Shown here: one piece after another, positions 55,825 through 63,880 of the stretch
Position numbering within the stretch: position 1 is the first letter of the stretch
Layout: every line of letters starts with the position of its first letter
From: Falsarthrobacter nasiphocae
Lineage (GTDB): Bacteria > Actinomycetota > Actinomycetes > Actinomycetales > Micrococcaceae
Assembly: GCF_031456275.1 (NCBI RefSeq)
Contig: NZ_JAVDUI010000001.1
Span: forward strand, 1,260,965-1,324,964
Direction: 5' to 3'
DNA: 64,000 nucleotides
Notes under the pieces: generated by a model
Told to the model about the DNA's origin: nothing
Databases searched by the model: none
The model's input: the letters and a program-made list of their open reading frames with translations, nothing else
Program-made: the position numbers and the translations under genes

Positions 55825-56614
55825 GCGGCAGATCGGACCTCTTCCTTATTTCGGTTGGGCGAGAAACTCGCGGATAGGTGTGCCTGGCTTCTCCCCGTTG
55901 TCGCTCAGACGTGCAAATTTTCCAGATTCTGGGTTGCCGACCTTCCACCGCAACTGAGAGCCGACGCTCCGGTTGACGGACATGTCAAGCCACTGAATGT
56001 TGTCCAGTGAATCTTTGCCGCCGAGTTGGAGATCGACCTTGTGGTCCAGATCGTAACCCTTCAGCGTCTCACGGACGAGCTCCCGGCGCTCCCGCCGCAG
56101 ACTCGCTTCAGAGAGATCGCTTCTCTTGTTCAGCGCCTCCCAGGCATCGCTCAGCTCCTTGGACTTCAGATGATCCGGCAATAGGTCGTACGCTTTCTCC
56201 GGGTATTGGTTGAGTATGCGCTCCTTGCTCCAGTAGCGGTCGCCCGGCTTCTGGAACTTCATCGACTCGCCTCTGGCGTTTGCCGCCTTGGCTTCCTCGT
56301 CGAGGCCGGTGACCTTCTTGTCGAACTCCCGGTGCTGGATATCATTCCAGCCATCCTTGCGGTTGAGCCCCACAATGCCCCGGGCCGGGTCATCAGACAC
56401 CCGGCCCCCAACACCGGCACCACCGGGCCCGCTGCCAAGGCCAGAGCCCGCGCCGGTGCGCTGCGAGGCCATCGCCATCTGAAGGTTCTCCTGGAACGAA
56501 TTCACCCTCGCCCCATCAGCCAGGTGCCCGTCCGCAAGGGCGAGTGCACCCCCACCGTCCAAGCGCCCGGCAAGTCGCTCTCCCGCGTAGGCGAGATTCT
56601 GACCCACCGTCCGC
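54814..56614. repeat. Tandem block, copy 3 (partial)
   Basis: Matches copy 2 at +6,202 bp through fusion 3 and most of the toxin tip. The first difference I see is A at 56615 against G at 50413. Beyond it the copies diverge, and this copy lacks the IS3 element. Confidence 0.8.
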
Positions 56615-56865
56615 ACCCCAGCCGAGGCGTACGCACTGAACCGGTCAAACGTCGCCGCCGCCCGCTGCGCCTGCGGCAACACCGCGCGCTTGGGGCTCTC
56701 ACTGGCCCTGCGGCTTCTTTGGGCCGGATCAACGACGACGACGGTGGCCGCGACGGAGTCATCCACCGCGGCCTCCCGGTCCTGGGGCACCAGCGCAGCA
56801 AAGCCGCTCACCTGCACCCCTAAGGCCACGGGGGCGTTCCGATTCCAATTCATGCAGATCATCAC
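55846..56865 (-). CDS. Orphan toxin-tip cassette (339 aa, block copy 3)
   Basis: Uninterrupted version of the IS3-split toxin tip, with its own leader GVQVSGFAALVPQDREAAVD then VVVVDPAQRSRRASES. It continues KRAVLPQAQRAAATFDRFSA to YDLDHKVDLQLGGKDSLDNI and REFLAQPK. The leader aligns with that of the 358-aa cassettes (Q-x-R-E-x-AVDD...VVVVDPAQR), so both come from one ancestral break. It is 21 bp before fusion copy 3. The start is uncertain. It shares the tip sequence of the two IS-interrupted copies. Confidence 0.7.
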   Translation of the reverse strand: MMICMNWNRNAPVALGVQVSGFAALVPQDREAAVDDSVAATVVVVDPAQRSRRASESPKRAVLPQAQRAAATFDRFSAYASAGVRTVGQNLAYAGERLAGRLDGGGALALADGHLADGARVNSFQENLQMAMASQRTGAGSGLGSGPGGAGVGGRVSDDPARGIVGLNRKDGWNDIQHREFDKKVTGLDEEAKAANARGESMKFQKPGDRYWSKERILNQYPEKAYDLLPDHLKSKELSDAWEALNKRSDLSEASLRRERRELVRETLKGYDLDHKVDLQLGGKDSLDNIQWLDMSVNRSVGSQLRWKVGNPESGKFARLSDNGEKPGTPIREFLAQPK

Positions 56866-56920
56866 AAGACCAAAGAAGCGTCAGTCGACACTGCCCCTTC
56901 GACTTTCCTGAAACGTAGAT

Positions 56921-57703
56921 TTACTGGTCGTCCTGAGCGGGGCGCTTGGGGATGTGTCGCGGATCTGGGGTCCATTCGGGGAACCCAGGGAAATCATCGG
57001 GGAGGATTACATTGGGGTTTTCGGGCAGGTTTGGCATCGTCTCAGGGAAGCCGAGCTGCTGGCGAATGATCAGAGCATCGGTCTCCAGCGCGCGTGCATA
57101 GTCTTCTCGACTCCAGCCGATATCGTTGCCGAACGGGAAGCCGCTGATGAAGTTGGTGAGATCTATCATCTCTTCAAAATAGGTGTGGTACATGGAGACT
57201 GGATCTGGGCGCCAGCCCATACTGGGATTTTCGAGGCTCCCGTAGAATAGTTCTTCTATTCGCCCCGGTTCAATGAGCCGTTTGAGTTCCCGGGAGGCGA
57301 TCGAGCGATAGGGCGAATCGAGCCTGCATTCGGCGTTGGTGGGTTTACTGAAGAGCTCGGTATACCCGGTCAGGTTTGTCACTTCCGCGCACCACCGCAG
57401 GGTTGGCATGGAGTAGTAGATCGCTTTCCATGCATGTGGGGGCAAGGCTAGGACTTGTGTGATCCTTCCTCGGAAGAGTAGCTCGAGTGGTTCGGTCAGC
57501 TCGGCCATGGAGAACATAATCGAGAGTTCTTGCAGGAGTGCATGTGAGTTGTACTCTGAGTTGCAAGCGAGTTCCTTGTCGGCTTCCTTGCCCAAGTACC
57601 TTTTTACATCCTTGATGCCCGAAGCGTGGGCGAGGCCGACAGCCTCCTTGAAGAGCTGATCCGCCTCTTTCTCAAGAATAGGGTCATAGTGCGATTCGCT
57701 CAT
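56921..57703 (-). CDS. Family A immunity-like protein, partner of the full-length toxin
   Basis: 260 aa from ATG 57703; the longer frame to 57901 lies inside the toxin and is a shadow. It is more divergent than the array copies (YLGKEADKELACNSEYNSHA, HAWKAIYYSMPTLRWCAEVT, RELKRLIEPGRIEELFYGSL) and closest to the copy at 39280, sharing HAWK.IYYSMPT and NAE/NAK-RLDSPYRS. It starts 22 bp after the toxin stop. The pairing suggests it protects against the secreted form of the nuclease. Local base composition is lower in G+C than in the surrounding genes. Confidence 0.75.
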   Translation of the reverse strand: MSESHYDPILEKEADQLFKEAVGLAHASGIKDVKRYLGKEADKELACNSEYNSHALLQELSIMFSMAELTEPLELLFRGRITQVLALPPHAWKAIYYSMPTLRWCAEVTNLTGYTELFSKPTNAECRLDSPYRSIASRELKRLIEPGRIEELFYGSLENPSMGWRPDPVSMYHTYFEEMIDLTNFISGFPFGNDIGWSREDYARALETDALIIRQQLGFPETMPNLPENPNVILPDDFPGFPEWTPDPRHIPKRPAQDDQ

Positions 57704-57725
57704 GAGTGGAAATCTGCCCCTTGCA

Positions 57726-59777
57726 TTAGTTTGACCGGAAGCCTTCGACGGACGTGCCTGGCTTGGTGGGGTCTCCCGCGACCTGGCGGACGAACTTGCC
57801 TGCCTCCGGGTCGCCGACCTTCCACCGCAGCTGAGACCCGACGCTCCGGTTGACAGACAAGTCAAGCCACTGAACGTTGCCCAGCGAATCTTTGCCGCCA
57901 AGTTGGAAGTCGATTTTGTGGTCGAGATCGTAGCCCTTTACCGCTTCGCGGACGAGTTCACGGCGCTCCCGCCGCAGGCTCGCCTCGGACAGGTCGCCTC
58001 TCTTGTTCAGAGCATCCCAAGCCTCTGTCAGTTCCTTGGACTTCAGATGATCCGGCAACAGGTCGTATCCCACCTCCGGGTGATGGTCGAGCATGCGCCT
58101 CTTGCTCCAGTAGCGCTTCTTAGGAGCCTCCTTGAAGGCCATTGGCTCGCCTCTGGCGCTTGCCGCCTTGGCTTCCTCGTCGAGGCCGGTGACCTTCTTG
58201 TCGAACTCCCGATGCTGGATATCGTTCCAGCCCTCTTTGCGGTTGAGCCCCACAATGCCCCGGGCCGGGTCATCAGAGACCCGGCCCCCAAGACCGGCAC
58301 CACCGGGCCCGCTGCCAAACCCAGAGCCCGCACCGGTACCGGTGCGCTGTGAGGCCATGGCCATCTGAAGGTTCTCCTGGAACGAATTCACCCTCGCCCC
58401 ATCAGCCAGGTGCCCGTCCGCAAGGGCGAGCGCACCCCCACCGTCCAAGCGCCCGGCAAGTCGCTCTCCCGCGTAGGCGAGATTCTGACCCACCGTCCGC
58501 ACCCCAGCCGAGACGTACGCACTGAACCGGTCAAACGTCGCCGCCGCCCGCTGCGCCTGCGGCAACACAGCACGCTTCACGCTCTCACTCGCCCGGTAGG
58601 CGGCGTTGTTCACGCCTTCCAGCCCCAGGGACACCTGGTTCTTGATGCTCAGGTGAATGTCCCGCAGACGGATCTCCGGCATCTTCACCGGGCTCAGCTT
58701 GCCGAGCTTGCCGCCGAGAGCGCTGGCAAGATCACCGGCCTTGCCCGCGATGTTCCCCGCCTTGCCCGCGAGCCGGCCGGCCTTGCCTGCGGCGGCCGCT
58801 CCCTTCAGGCCCGCACCGGCGCCACCGGTGGCCACGGTCTGGAGCACGTCGCCGGTGAGCATGCCCGCGGCCTTGGCCGGGTTCCGCTTCCATTCCTCCA
58901 CGTTGAGCATGGCCTCGCCGACGTTCTTCAAACGCCCAGCGGACTCGCGGTAGCGGCCCGGGGCGACGGCGGCCATGACGGGGGAAGTCGTCACTGCAAC
59001 ATCGACAGCGAGCGTGCCGATGCCCTTCCACGTGGTGGAGAACGTCTCCCAGTCAAAGACATTCACAAGGGACACGAGGCCCGTAAACGTGCCCTTGACG
59101 CTCTCCCAGAGGCCCGAGCCGAAGTCCTTGGCGCCTTCCCAGAGGTCCCGGTACCAGGGCTTGTCCCACTCAGCGGGCTTGCCCCACGGGGCCTGGCCAG
59201 CGCCGGCCGCAGAGTTGAGCATGTCCTTGCTGTAGCCGTAGTACTCCTCACCGCTGCCGGCGGGGGAGCCGTCTGCGGCGGTCTCGCGGTACTGAGTGCC
59301 GCCATAGATCGCGTTGATCGCATTGGCGCAATCGCGCTCGGCATCCTGGTGGCTCTGGACGAGCCCGCTGATGCGGTCCAGCAGCGCCTGCTGGCGCTTG
59401 ACCTTCTCCTCGTCCTTCTTCCACTCGCTGTCGCCGGAGACCTCGTTCTCGAAGGATGCGATGTCAGCGACGAGTGTGGCCTTGGTCTTGGCAAGCGCCC
59501 GCTCGGTCTTGGCGTAGGTCTCGAGGGCCTTGGCGACGTGGTCAGCGTTGGTCTTGACGTCATCACCATCGCCCAGGTTCGGATTGAGCGCGTTGACGAG
59601 CGTCTCGGTGTCAGGCGAGACGAAGTGCGTGCGGAGCTTCTTCCACTCCGTGTCGATCTTCGTGGTCGCGCTCTCAACACTCGAGCCGTGGCTGCGAATG
59701 CTGCGCGCATGCTCCTCGACGGAGTCAGCGTCCGCAAGGTCAGGGATCTGAGAGGCATCGATACCGGAAGCGGTCAT
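57726..59777 (-). CDS. Full-length T7SS polymorphic toxin with HNH-like C-terminal nuclease domain
   Basis: 683 aa and the only toxin copy with a complete N-terminus. Residues 1-170 are an alpha-helical WXG/LXG-like secretion domain. Residues 195-270 hold DKPWYRDLWEGAKDFGSGLW and a hydrophobic stretch (GTLAVDVAVTTSPVMAAVAP). Residues 290-420 are the EEWKRNPAKAAGMLTGDVLQ Gly/Ala-rich segment common in actinobacterial T7SS toxins. Residues 420-560 are the pretoxin region shared with all cassettes. The tip has D619-H620, Q625-L-G-G and N634, then LDLSVNRS. This D-H...QLGG...N...LD..VN pattern is that of HNH-like nucleases in polymorphic toxins. Its ATG overlaps the stop of the upstream gene (ATGA). 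Confidence 0.88.
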   Translation of the reverse strand: MTASGIDASQIPDLADADSVEEHARSIRSHGSSVESATTKIDTEWKKLRTHFVSPDTETLVNALNPNLGDGDDVKTNADHVAKALETYAKTERALAKTKATLVADIASFENEVSGDSEWKKDEEKVKRQQALLDRISGLVQSHQDAERDCANAINAIYGGTQYRETAADGSPAGSGEEYYGYSKDMLNSAAGAGQAPWGKPAEWDKPWYRDLWEGAKDFGSGLWESVKGTFTGLVSLVNVFDWETFSTTWKGIGTLAVDVAVTTSPVMAAVAPGRYRESAGRLKNVGEAMLNVEEWKRNPAKAAGMLTGDVLQTVATGGAGAGLKGAAAAGKAGRLAGKAGNIAGKAGDLASALGGKLGKLSPVKMPEIRLRDIHLSIKNQVSLGLEGVNNAAYRASESVKRAVLPQAQRAAATFDRFSAYVSAGVRTVGQNLAYAGERLAGRLDGGGALALADGHLADGARVNSFQENLQMAMASQRTGTGAGSGFGSGPGGAGLGGRVSDDPARGIVGLNRKEGWNDIQHREFDKKVTGLDEEAKAASARGEPMAFKEAPKKRYWSKRRMLDHHPEVGYDLLPDHLKSKELTEAWDALNKRGDLSEASLRRERRELVREAVKGYDLDHKIDFQLGGKDSLGNVQWLDLSVNRSVGSQLRWKVGDPEAGKFVRQVAGDPTKPGTSVEGFRSN

Positions 59778-60175
59778 CGCTCATCCTTTCGCGGGCCGTG
59801 GTCAGACGCACCGGCCGACTGCGCGGCGCCACCCTTGGCAGCGCCCGGGGCATCATCGCCCTTGCTCTCGGTGTGGCCGATGGACGTGACGGAACGCTGC
59901 ACCATCGTCTCGTCCCCTTGCTGGAACTCGGTCAGGGCTTCGCTCAGCTTGGTCGTGCCGTTGCCTGTGAGCGTCGCGATCGATTCGACATCCTTGCCGA
60001 ACGAGCGCTCGTAATAGCCGATGAGGGCCTTGCCCACGATCCCCGACCTCGAGGCCTTGGCCGCATTGGGCACGTCCTTCGCCATGCCCTTGCTGGCCGT
60101 CTCGAAGGGCTTGGACTCGGTGACCACGTTGGTGATGACCGAGTTGCAGCCCGGGACGCTGATGTCGTACTTCAT
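59774..60175 (-). CDS. DUF6507-like small T7SS-linked protein
   Basis: 133 aa. MKYDISVPGCNSVITNVVTE and the helical middle resemble DUF6507/ESX-secretion-associated proteins encoded before actinobacterial T7SS toxins. Such proteins may pair with the toxin N-terminal helices for export. The charged C-terminal tail (HTESKGDDAPGAAKGGAAQS) looks disordered. It overlaps the toxin start by 4 bp, which supports translational coupling. Confidence 0.65.
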   Translation of the reverse strand: MKYDISVPGCNSVITNVVTESKPFETASKGMAKDVPNAAKASRSGIVGKALIGYYERSFGKDVESIATLTGNGTTKLSEALTEFQQGDETMVQRSVTSIGHTESKGDDAPGAAKGGAAQSAGASDHGPRKDER

Positions 60176-60322
60176 GTGCCCTTCAAACCCCCATGTGAAG
60201 ACAGAGTGGGGCGGGCGAAGGTCTGGTGTCTCCGCCCGCCCCAGCCGGAGGCACGTGCTGCAGGGAGAGCCCCTGCGGGCTCCCCGAGGGGAAACCCTGT
60301 GCCGCCTGTGAGCGGGTGTGCG

Positions 60323-60628
60323 CTAGCCGATGTTCGAGATGGCGGTGCGCGTCTTGGACTGCGTCTGCGTGGCGGTCTGGTCGTTGTCGCCCAGCGTCGT
60401 CTTGATCAGGTGGATGATCTGCTTCACCTCGCCGGAGGCGTTCTTCCAGCGGGTCTCCACGTGCTGGTACTCATCCGAGGCGCCGTCCATCTGGAAGTCA
60501 GACATGGCCGTGGCAACCTGCTGATCGCGCTGGCTCATCAGAGTCTCGAGGCGGGAGACAATGCCCTGGATGTCTCCCTGGACGTTCTGGGAGGCGTCGG
60601 TGTCAAAGGAAATGCGGTCTGCGCTCAT
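60323..60628 (-). CDS. WXG100-family (ESAT-6-like) protein
   Basis: 101 aa, two-helix hairpin size. FQMDGASDEYQHVETRWKNA carries the central Trp; the turn motif is W-K-N rather than W-x-G. WXG100 proteins are T7SS substrates and form dimers required for secretion. It is second of two such genes ahead of the DUF6507-like gene and toxin on the minus strand. Confidence 0.85.
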   Translation of the reverse strand: MSADRISFDTDASQNVQGDIQGIVSRLETLMSQRDQQVATAMSDFQMDGASDEYQHVETRWKNASGEVKQIIHLIKTTLGDNDQTATQTQSKTRTAISNIG

Positions 60629-60661
60629 GTCACGTGTCCTTGAAGTCTCGTCGGGGCGGGA

Positions 60662-60994
60662 TCAGCGGGCGGCGAATCGGGCGCCGTCGAAGTTGGCAGT
60701 GCCCTGTGCGCGCTGGGAGTTGTCGGCGGTGTCCTGGTCGCCGGTCTGCGTGTGCTGGTCCATCTCGCTCTGACCCTGGTTGATGGCCGCGAGGGAGGTG
60801 TTGAGGTCGTTGGTGACCTCGTCCACGCGGGACTTGAACTCGTCGAACTTGGCCTTGCCCGCGCCGTTGAACTTGCCCTCGAGGGGCTGCGCGGCGTCCA
60901 CCAGCTGGCGGACCAGGCTCGTGAGCTCGTCTGCGCTCGAGCCGGTGTCCCGGGTCAGCGTTCCAAGCGCCTGTGCGCCCATATCGAACTTCAT
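60662..60994 (-). CDS. WXG100-like protein with FNG in place of WXG
   Basis: 110 aa. PLEGKFNGAGKAKFDEFKSR has Phe-Asn-Gly at the helical turn in place of Trp-x-Gly, and a helical remainder with a polar tail (QHTQTGDQDTADNSQRAQGT). It is probably the partner of the WXG100 protein at 60323, 33 bp downstream. The start is 6 bases before a small gap facing the divergent T7SS genes. Confidence 0.75.
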   Translation of the reverse strand: MKFDMGAQALGTLTRDTGSSADELTSLVRQLVDAAQPLEGKFNGAGKAKFDEFKSRVDEVTNDLNTSLAAINQGQSEMDQHTQTGDQDTADNSQRAQGTANFDGARFAAR

Positions 60995-61316
60995 CAGCGA
61001 ACCGTCCTCACTGTGTTGATCTCCCCCATCGGGATCGCCCGTAGAGGCTTGAGTTGACGAGATACCCTAACCATGATTTCCTGCGGGCGCGCAACCCCTG
61101 CGGGGGCAATTGCCTCCTGCTCGTTCCGTATTCCGGTCTAGTTTCACCGGGATGCGTCATGGTGCACACGCCGCTGTTTGCCGCATGTTTTCTGGCCCAG
61201 CACGCCGAGGCTCCCGAATCAAGTGCGAACTTCCCTTAGAGTTGACTGATAGATGCCGTTCGCGCGGACCAGCGGCCTGAGGTCGTGGACGCGAGCTCAC
61301 CGGGTAGGGGGAATCT
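60995..61316. other. Divergent promoter region between effector genes and T7SS machinery
   Basis: 322 bp without a credible gene. TTGACG at 61054 and TTGACT at 61242 are possible -35 boxes for the rightward genes, but neither has a convincing -10 at normal spacing. I see no terminator and no long dyad. Confidence 0.4.
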
Positions 61317-61610
61317 GTGCGCCAATACGATCAGCAAGTGGTCGAGGCAGTCACCCTGCGGCGCCAGCGGGTCCAGAACGCCGTCTTCTTCGGGAGCGCT
61401 CGGTGGCGGCGCCAGCTCCCGGACCAGCTCCGGCCCCTGCTCATGGGAGTCATCGTGGCGGCGGTCATCGCTGCCGGGTGCATCGCCACCTCCTTCATCG
61501 TCAACCTCATCGAGAAGCAGCAGGCAGAACAGGCCAAGTACCGCCGCGGCGCCGCCCCGGCCTCGGTCACCCAGATCTACACCCACGGCAGCGAAGGTCT
61601 CCTTTCGTGA
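61317..61610 (+). CDS. Small single-TM T7SS-linked protein
   Basis: 97 aa, GTG start. A cytoplasmic N-terminus (MRQYDQQVVEAVTLRRQRVQ) leads to one membrane helix LLMGVIVAAVIAAGCIATSF and a short basic tail. The layout resembles the N-terminal anchor of EccB, but the large periplasmic domain is missing. The stop overlaps the eccD start (GTGA), so they are cotranscribed and coupled. Function is inferred only from position. Confidence 0.7.
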   Translation: MRQYDQQVVEAVTLRRQRVQNAVFFGSARWRRQLPDQLRPLLMGVIVAAVIAAGCIATSFIVNLIEKQQAEQAKYRRGAAPASVTQIYTHGSEGLLS

Positions 61611-62935
61611 CAACGTCTCTTACCCGCGTCACCGTCTCAGCTGACGGCCGCAATGCCGAGCTTCTGCTTCCGTCTGACGAGCCGGTCAGCGCCCTTCTTC
61701 CCTGCCTTGTCGAGGTCCTGCGCTTCTCTGGGGCCACCGGTGTGGGCCGTGTGGCTCTCAACCGGCTCGGCGGCCCAGCCCTTCCGGACGGCGCCTCTCT
61801 CCGCGAGGCAAACGTGGAGGATGGAGCCTGGCTGCTCCTCACCGCGACCGAGGACGCGCTTCCGGAGCCTGTGGTGTACGACGTCGCGGACGTCGTCGAA
61901 GAAGAGCTCCCCGCACTCCAGCGTGCCGGCAGTCCGCAGGCGCGGGACCTCCTCGCCTCGCTGTTCGGTGGCCTCTCCCTCATCGCGGCATTCGGTCTCT
62001 TCGCCGCCTGGACGCCCCAGGCCGTGCCGGTCGCGGCGCTCGTCATCGCGGCCCTGTGCTGGGTGGCCAGCGCGGTGATCCCGTGGCGGGCGGGACTCGT
62101 CAGCCGCGTGCTCTCGCTCGTCCCGCTCGTTGTCTGCGCGTGGTCTCTCATCATCGGCACGTGGACCATGGACGTGAGGATCTGGATCGCTGCGGGTGCC
62201 GTCCTGCTCACCCAGCTCGCCCGGGAGGCCAGCCGCCGCTCAGCGCGCAGCGCCGTCGCCATCCTTGCAGTGGCGCTCTTTACGGGGGCCGCGTGGATGC
62301 TCGCGCTCCAGCTGACACCGCGCCTCGGGGACGCCGCCGCTGTGGCGGGTTCGGTCTCGGTGGTGCTCCTCGGTCTTGTTCCCCGCTGGGCCCTCGGCCT
62401 CGCCGGCCTCAACTCGCTCGACGATCGCCGCGCCCGGTCAGCGGAAGTCACCCGGCTCTCCGTGACGACGTCACTCGCGGCGGCCCACCGGATCCTTCAG
62501 TCCTCCTTCGTCTGGATCGGCGCCTCTGTCGCCCTCGCCTCGGTGCTGCTCGACGACGGCGGGCCCAGCCCCGCTTGGCACATCTCCCTCCTCGCGGCAT
62601 GGGCGCTCGTCCTGCTGCTGCGTCTGCGCCACTTCCCGCTCGTTGTCCAGCGAGTCGTGCTGGGAGCTGCCGCAGGCGTCGTCGTCGTCTCCCTCTTCGC
62701 CGCGCTCGCAGCGGTCCTCCGCAACCCGGTGTGGACGGCGGTGGGGGCTGGAGTGTTCCTCCTTGCCGCCCTCGCGCTCCTCGGCAGTGTGGCGATCCGC
62801 CTGCCGGAGCATATCCAGGCCCGCCAGCGCATGCTCGCAGACCGCGCCGAGGCGCTGATTGCGCTGTCCATGATCCCCATCCTCATCGGGGGCTTCGACG
62901 TGTACGCGTCCCTCGTGACCACGTTCCAGAAGTAG
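61607..62935 (+). CDS. eccD: EccD-like T7SS membrane protein with ubiquitin-like N-terminus
   Basis: 442 aa. A YukD/ubiquitin-like domain occupies residues 1-90 (SLTRVTVSADGRNAELLLPS, LNRLGGPALPDGASLREANV). About eleven hydrophobic helices follow (for example GGLSLIAAFGLFAAWTPQAV, AALVIAALCWVASAVIPWRA). EccD forms the channel-lining membrane part of the ESX core. GTG at 61607 overlaps the upstream stop; the frame extends left to 61253, but that part overlaps the small TM gene and is a shadow. Confidence 0.88.
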   Translation: MTTSLTRVTVSADGRNAELLLPSDEPVSALLPCLVEVLRFSGATGVGRVALNRLGGPALPDGASLREANVEDGAWLLLTATEDALPEPVVYDVADVVEEELPALQRAGSPQARDLLASLFGGLSLIAAFGLFAAWTPQAVPVAALVIAALCWVASAVIPWRAGLVSRVLSLVPLVVCAWSLIIGTWTMDVRIWIAAGAVLLTQLAREASRRSARSAVAILAVALFTGAAWMLALQLTPRLGDAAAVAGSVSVVLLGLVPRWALGLAGLNSLDDRRARSAEVTRLSVTTSLAAAHRILQSSFVWIGASVALASVLLDDGGPSPAWHISLLAAWALVLLLRLRHFPLVVQRVVLGAAAGVVVVSLFAALAAVLRNPVWTAVGAGVFLLAALALLGSVAIRLPEHIQARQRMLADRAEALIALSMIPILIGGFDVYASLVTTFQK

Positions 62936-62950
62936 GAAAGGACCCCCACG

Positions 62951-63880
62951 ATGGCCTCACGACGAGCCGGTGACCGCTCTTTCCTCCAGGCCAGTGCGAC
63001 CTCCCTCGCGGAGGCGGACGAGCCCCGCTGGGCCCGTTACGGACGCCTGGCCCTCACAGCCGGGCGCGCCGCCATCCATGACGCCTACCCCTCCGAGCTG
63101 GCCCGCACGGTCCAGGGCGCACAGCAGCCCGTCTCCACCGGGCGGCGCATCGCTGTCATCTCGGCCGGCGGAGGGGCCGGCGCATCCACGGCAGCCTCAC
63201 TGGTGGCCTTGGCCCTCGCCGAGGTCCGGCGCGATGCCGTGGGGCTCGTGGACCTGGCGAGCCTGCGCTCGGGCCTCGCGCCGAGTCTGCTCCACACGGC
63301 CCACGGCGGGCCGCGTGCGAGCCTCGGGTCCCTGAGCGTCGCGGCACCCCACGGCCGCTCAGAGTTCCTCGCGGCGCTCTCAGCAGAGGAGGGGCGGCCC
63401 GTCGTGGTCGGTGCCTCGCAGCATGAGAAGCCTCTCGACGAGCGCGGGGCCACGGCCCTCGTCGCCGAGTTCTCCCGCCACTGCGCGGTGACCCTCGTCG
63501 AGTGCCCGCCGGGGATCGACGACGAGCGGACTCGCGCCGTCCTTCGCCGCGCCCACACGGCCGTGCTCGTGGCGGACATGAGCGAGTCAGGCTTCCAGGA
63601 CGCTCAGGCGCTCCTCGACGCGATGCGTGAGGACGGGTTTGACCTCCCCGTGCTCCTCCTCGGGAACGAGCGCAGCGCGGGCCGCTCCTCGGTGCTGCGC
63701 CGCGCCCGCCGCACCGCCCGTGAGACCGGCGTTGCCTTCCAGGGCCTCAGGCATCAGCGGCGCTTCCGCTCCGGGCAGCCACTGTCCCTCGATGCGCTGC
63801 CGGAGCCCGTGCGGCTTGAGGTCTTCCGGATTGCCTCGACGGCGCTGACACTCGCCCGGACGGGGGCGGCGTCCTCGTGA
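62951..63880 (+). CDS. MinD/EspI-like T7SS-associated protein with degenerate P-loop
   Basis: 309 aa. The predicted deviant Walker A is AVISAGGGAGASTAASLVAL: the KGGxGKT/S motif with the first Lys replaced by Ala and the second by Ala. VTLVECPPGIDDERTRAVLR and VLVADMSESGFQDAQALLDA resemble SIMIBI-family switch regions. Loss of both lysines suggests it no longer hydrolyses ATP. It starts 15 bp after eccD (AGGAAAGGACC upstream) and overlaps the eccC start by 4 bp. It may be a regulatory or scaffold subunit. Confidence 0.75.
   Translation: MASRRAGDRSFLQASATSLAEADEPRWARYGRLALTAGRAAIHDAYPSELARTVQGAQQPVSTGRRIAVISAGGGAGASTAASLVALALAEVRRDAVGLVDLASLRSGLAPSLLHTAHGGPRASLGSLSVAAPHGRSEFLAALSAEEGRPVVVGASQHEKPLDERGATALVAEFSRHCAVTLVECPPGIDDERTRAVLRRAHTAVLVADMSESGFQDAQALLDAMREDGFDLPVLLLGNERSAGRSSVLRRARRTARETGVAFQGLRHQRRFRSGQPLSLDALPEPVRLEVFRIASTALTLARTGAASS

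Noticed and set aside
38099..60175. Possible CRISPR or prophage reading of the repeats
   Set aside because: The repeats are kilobase-scale gene blocks with toxin, immunity and IS genes; there are no short direct repeats with spacers and no phage structural genes.
61253..61606. N-terminal extension of EccD
   Set aside because: It overlaps the small TM gene in another frame and lacks conserved residues; GTG 61607 begins the ubiquitin-like domain.
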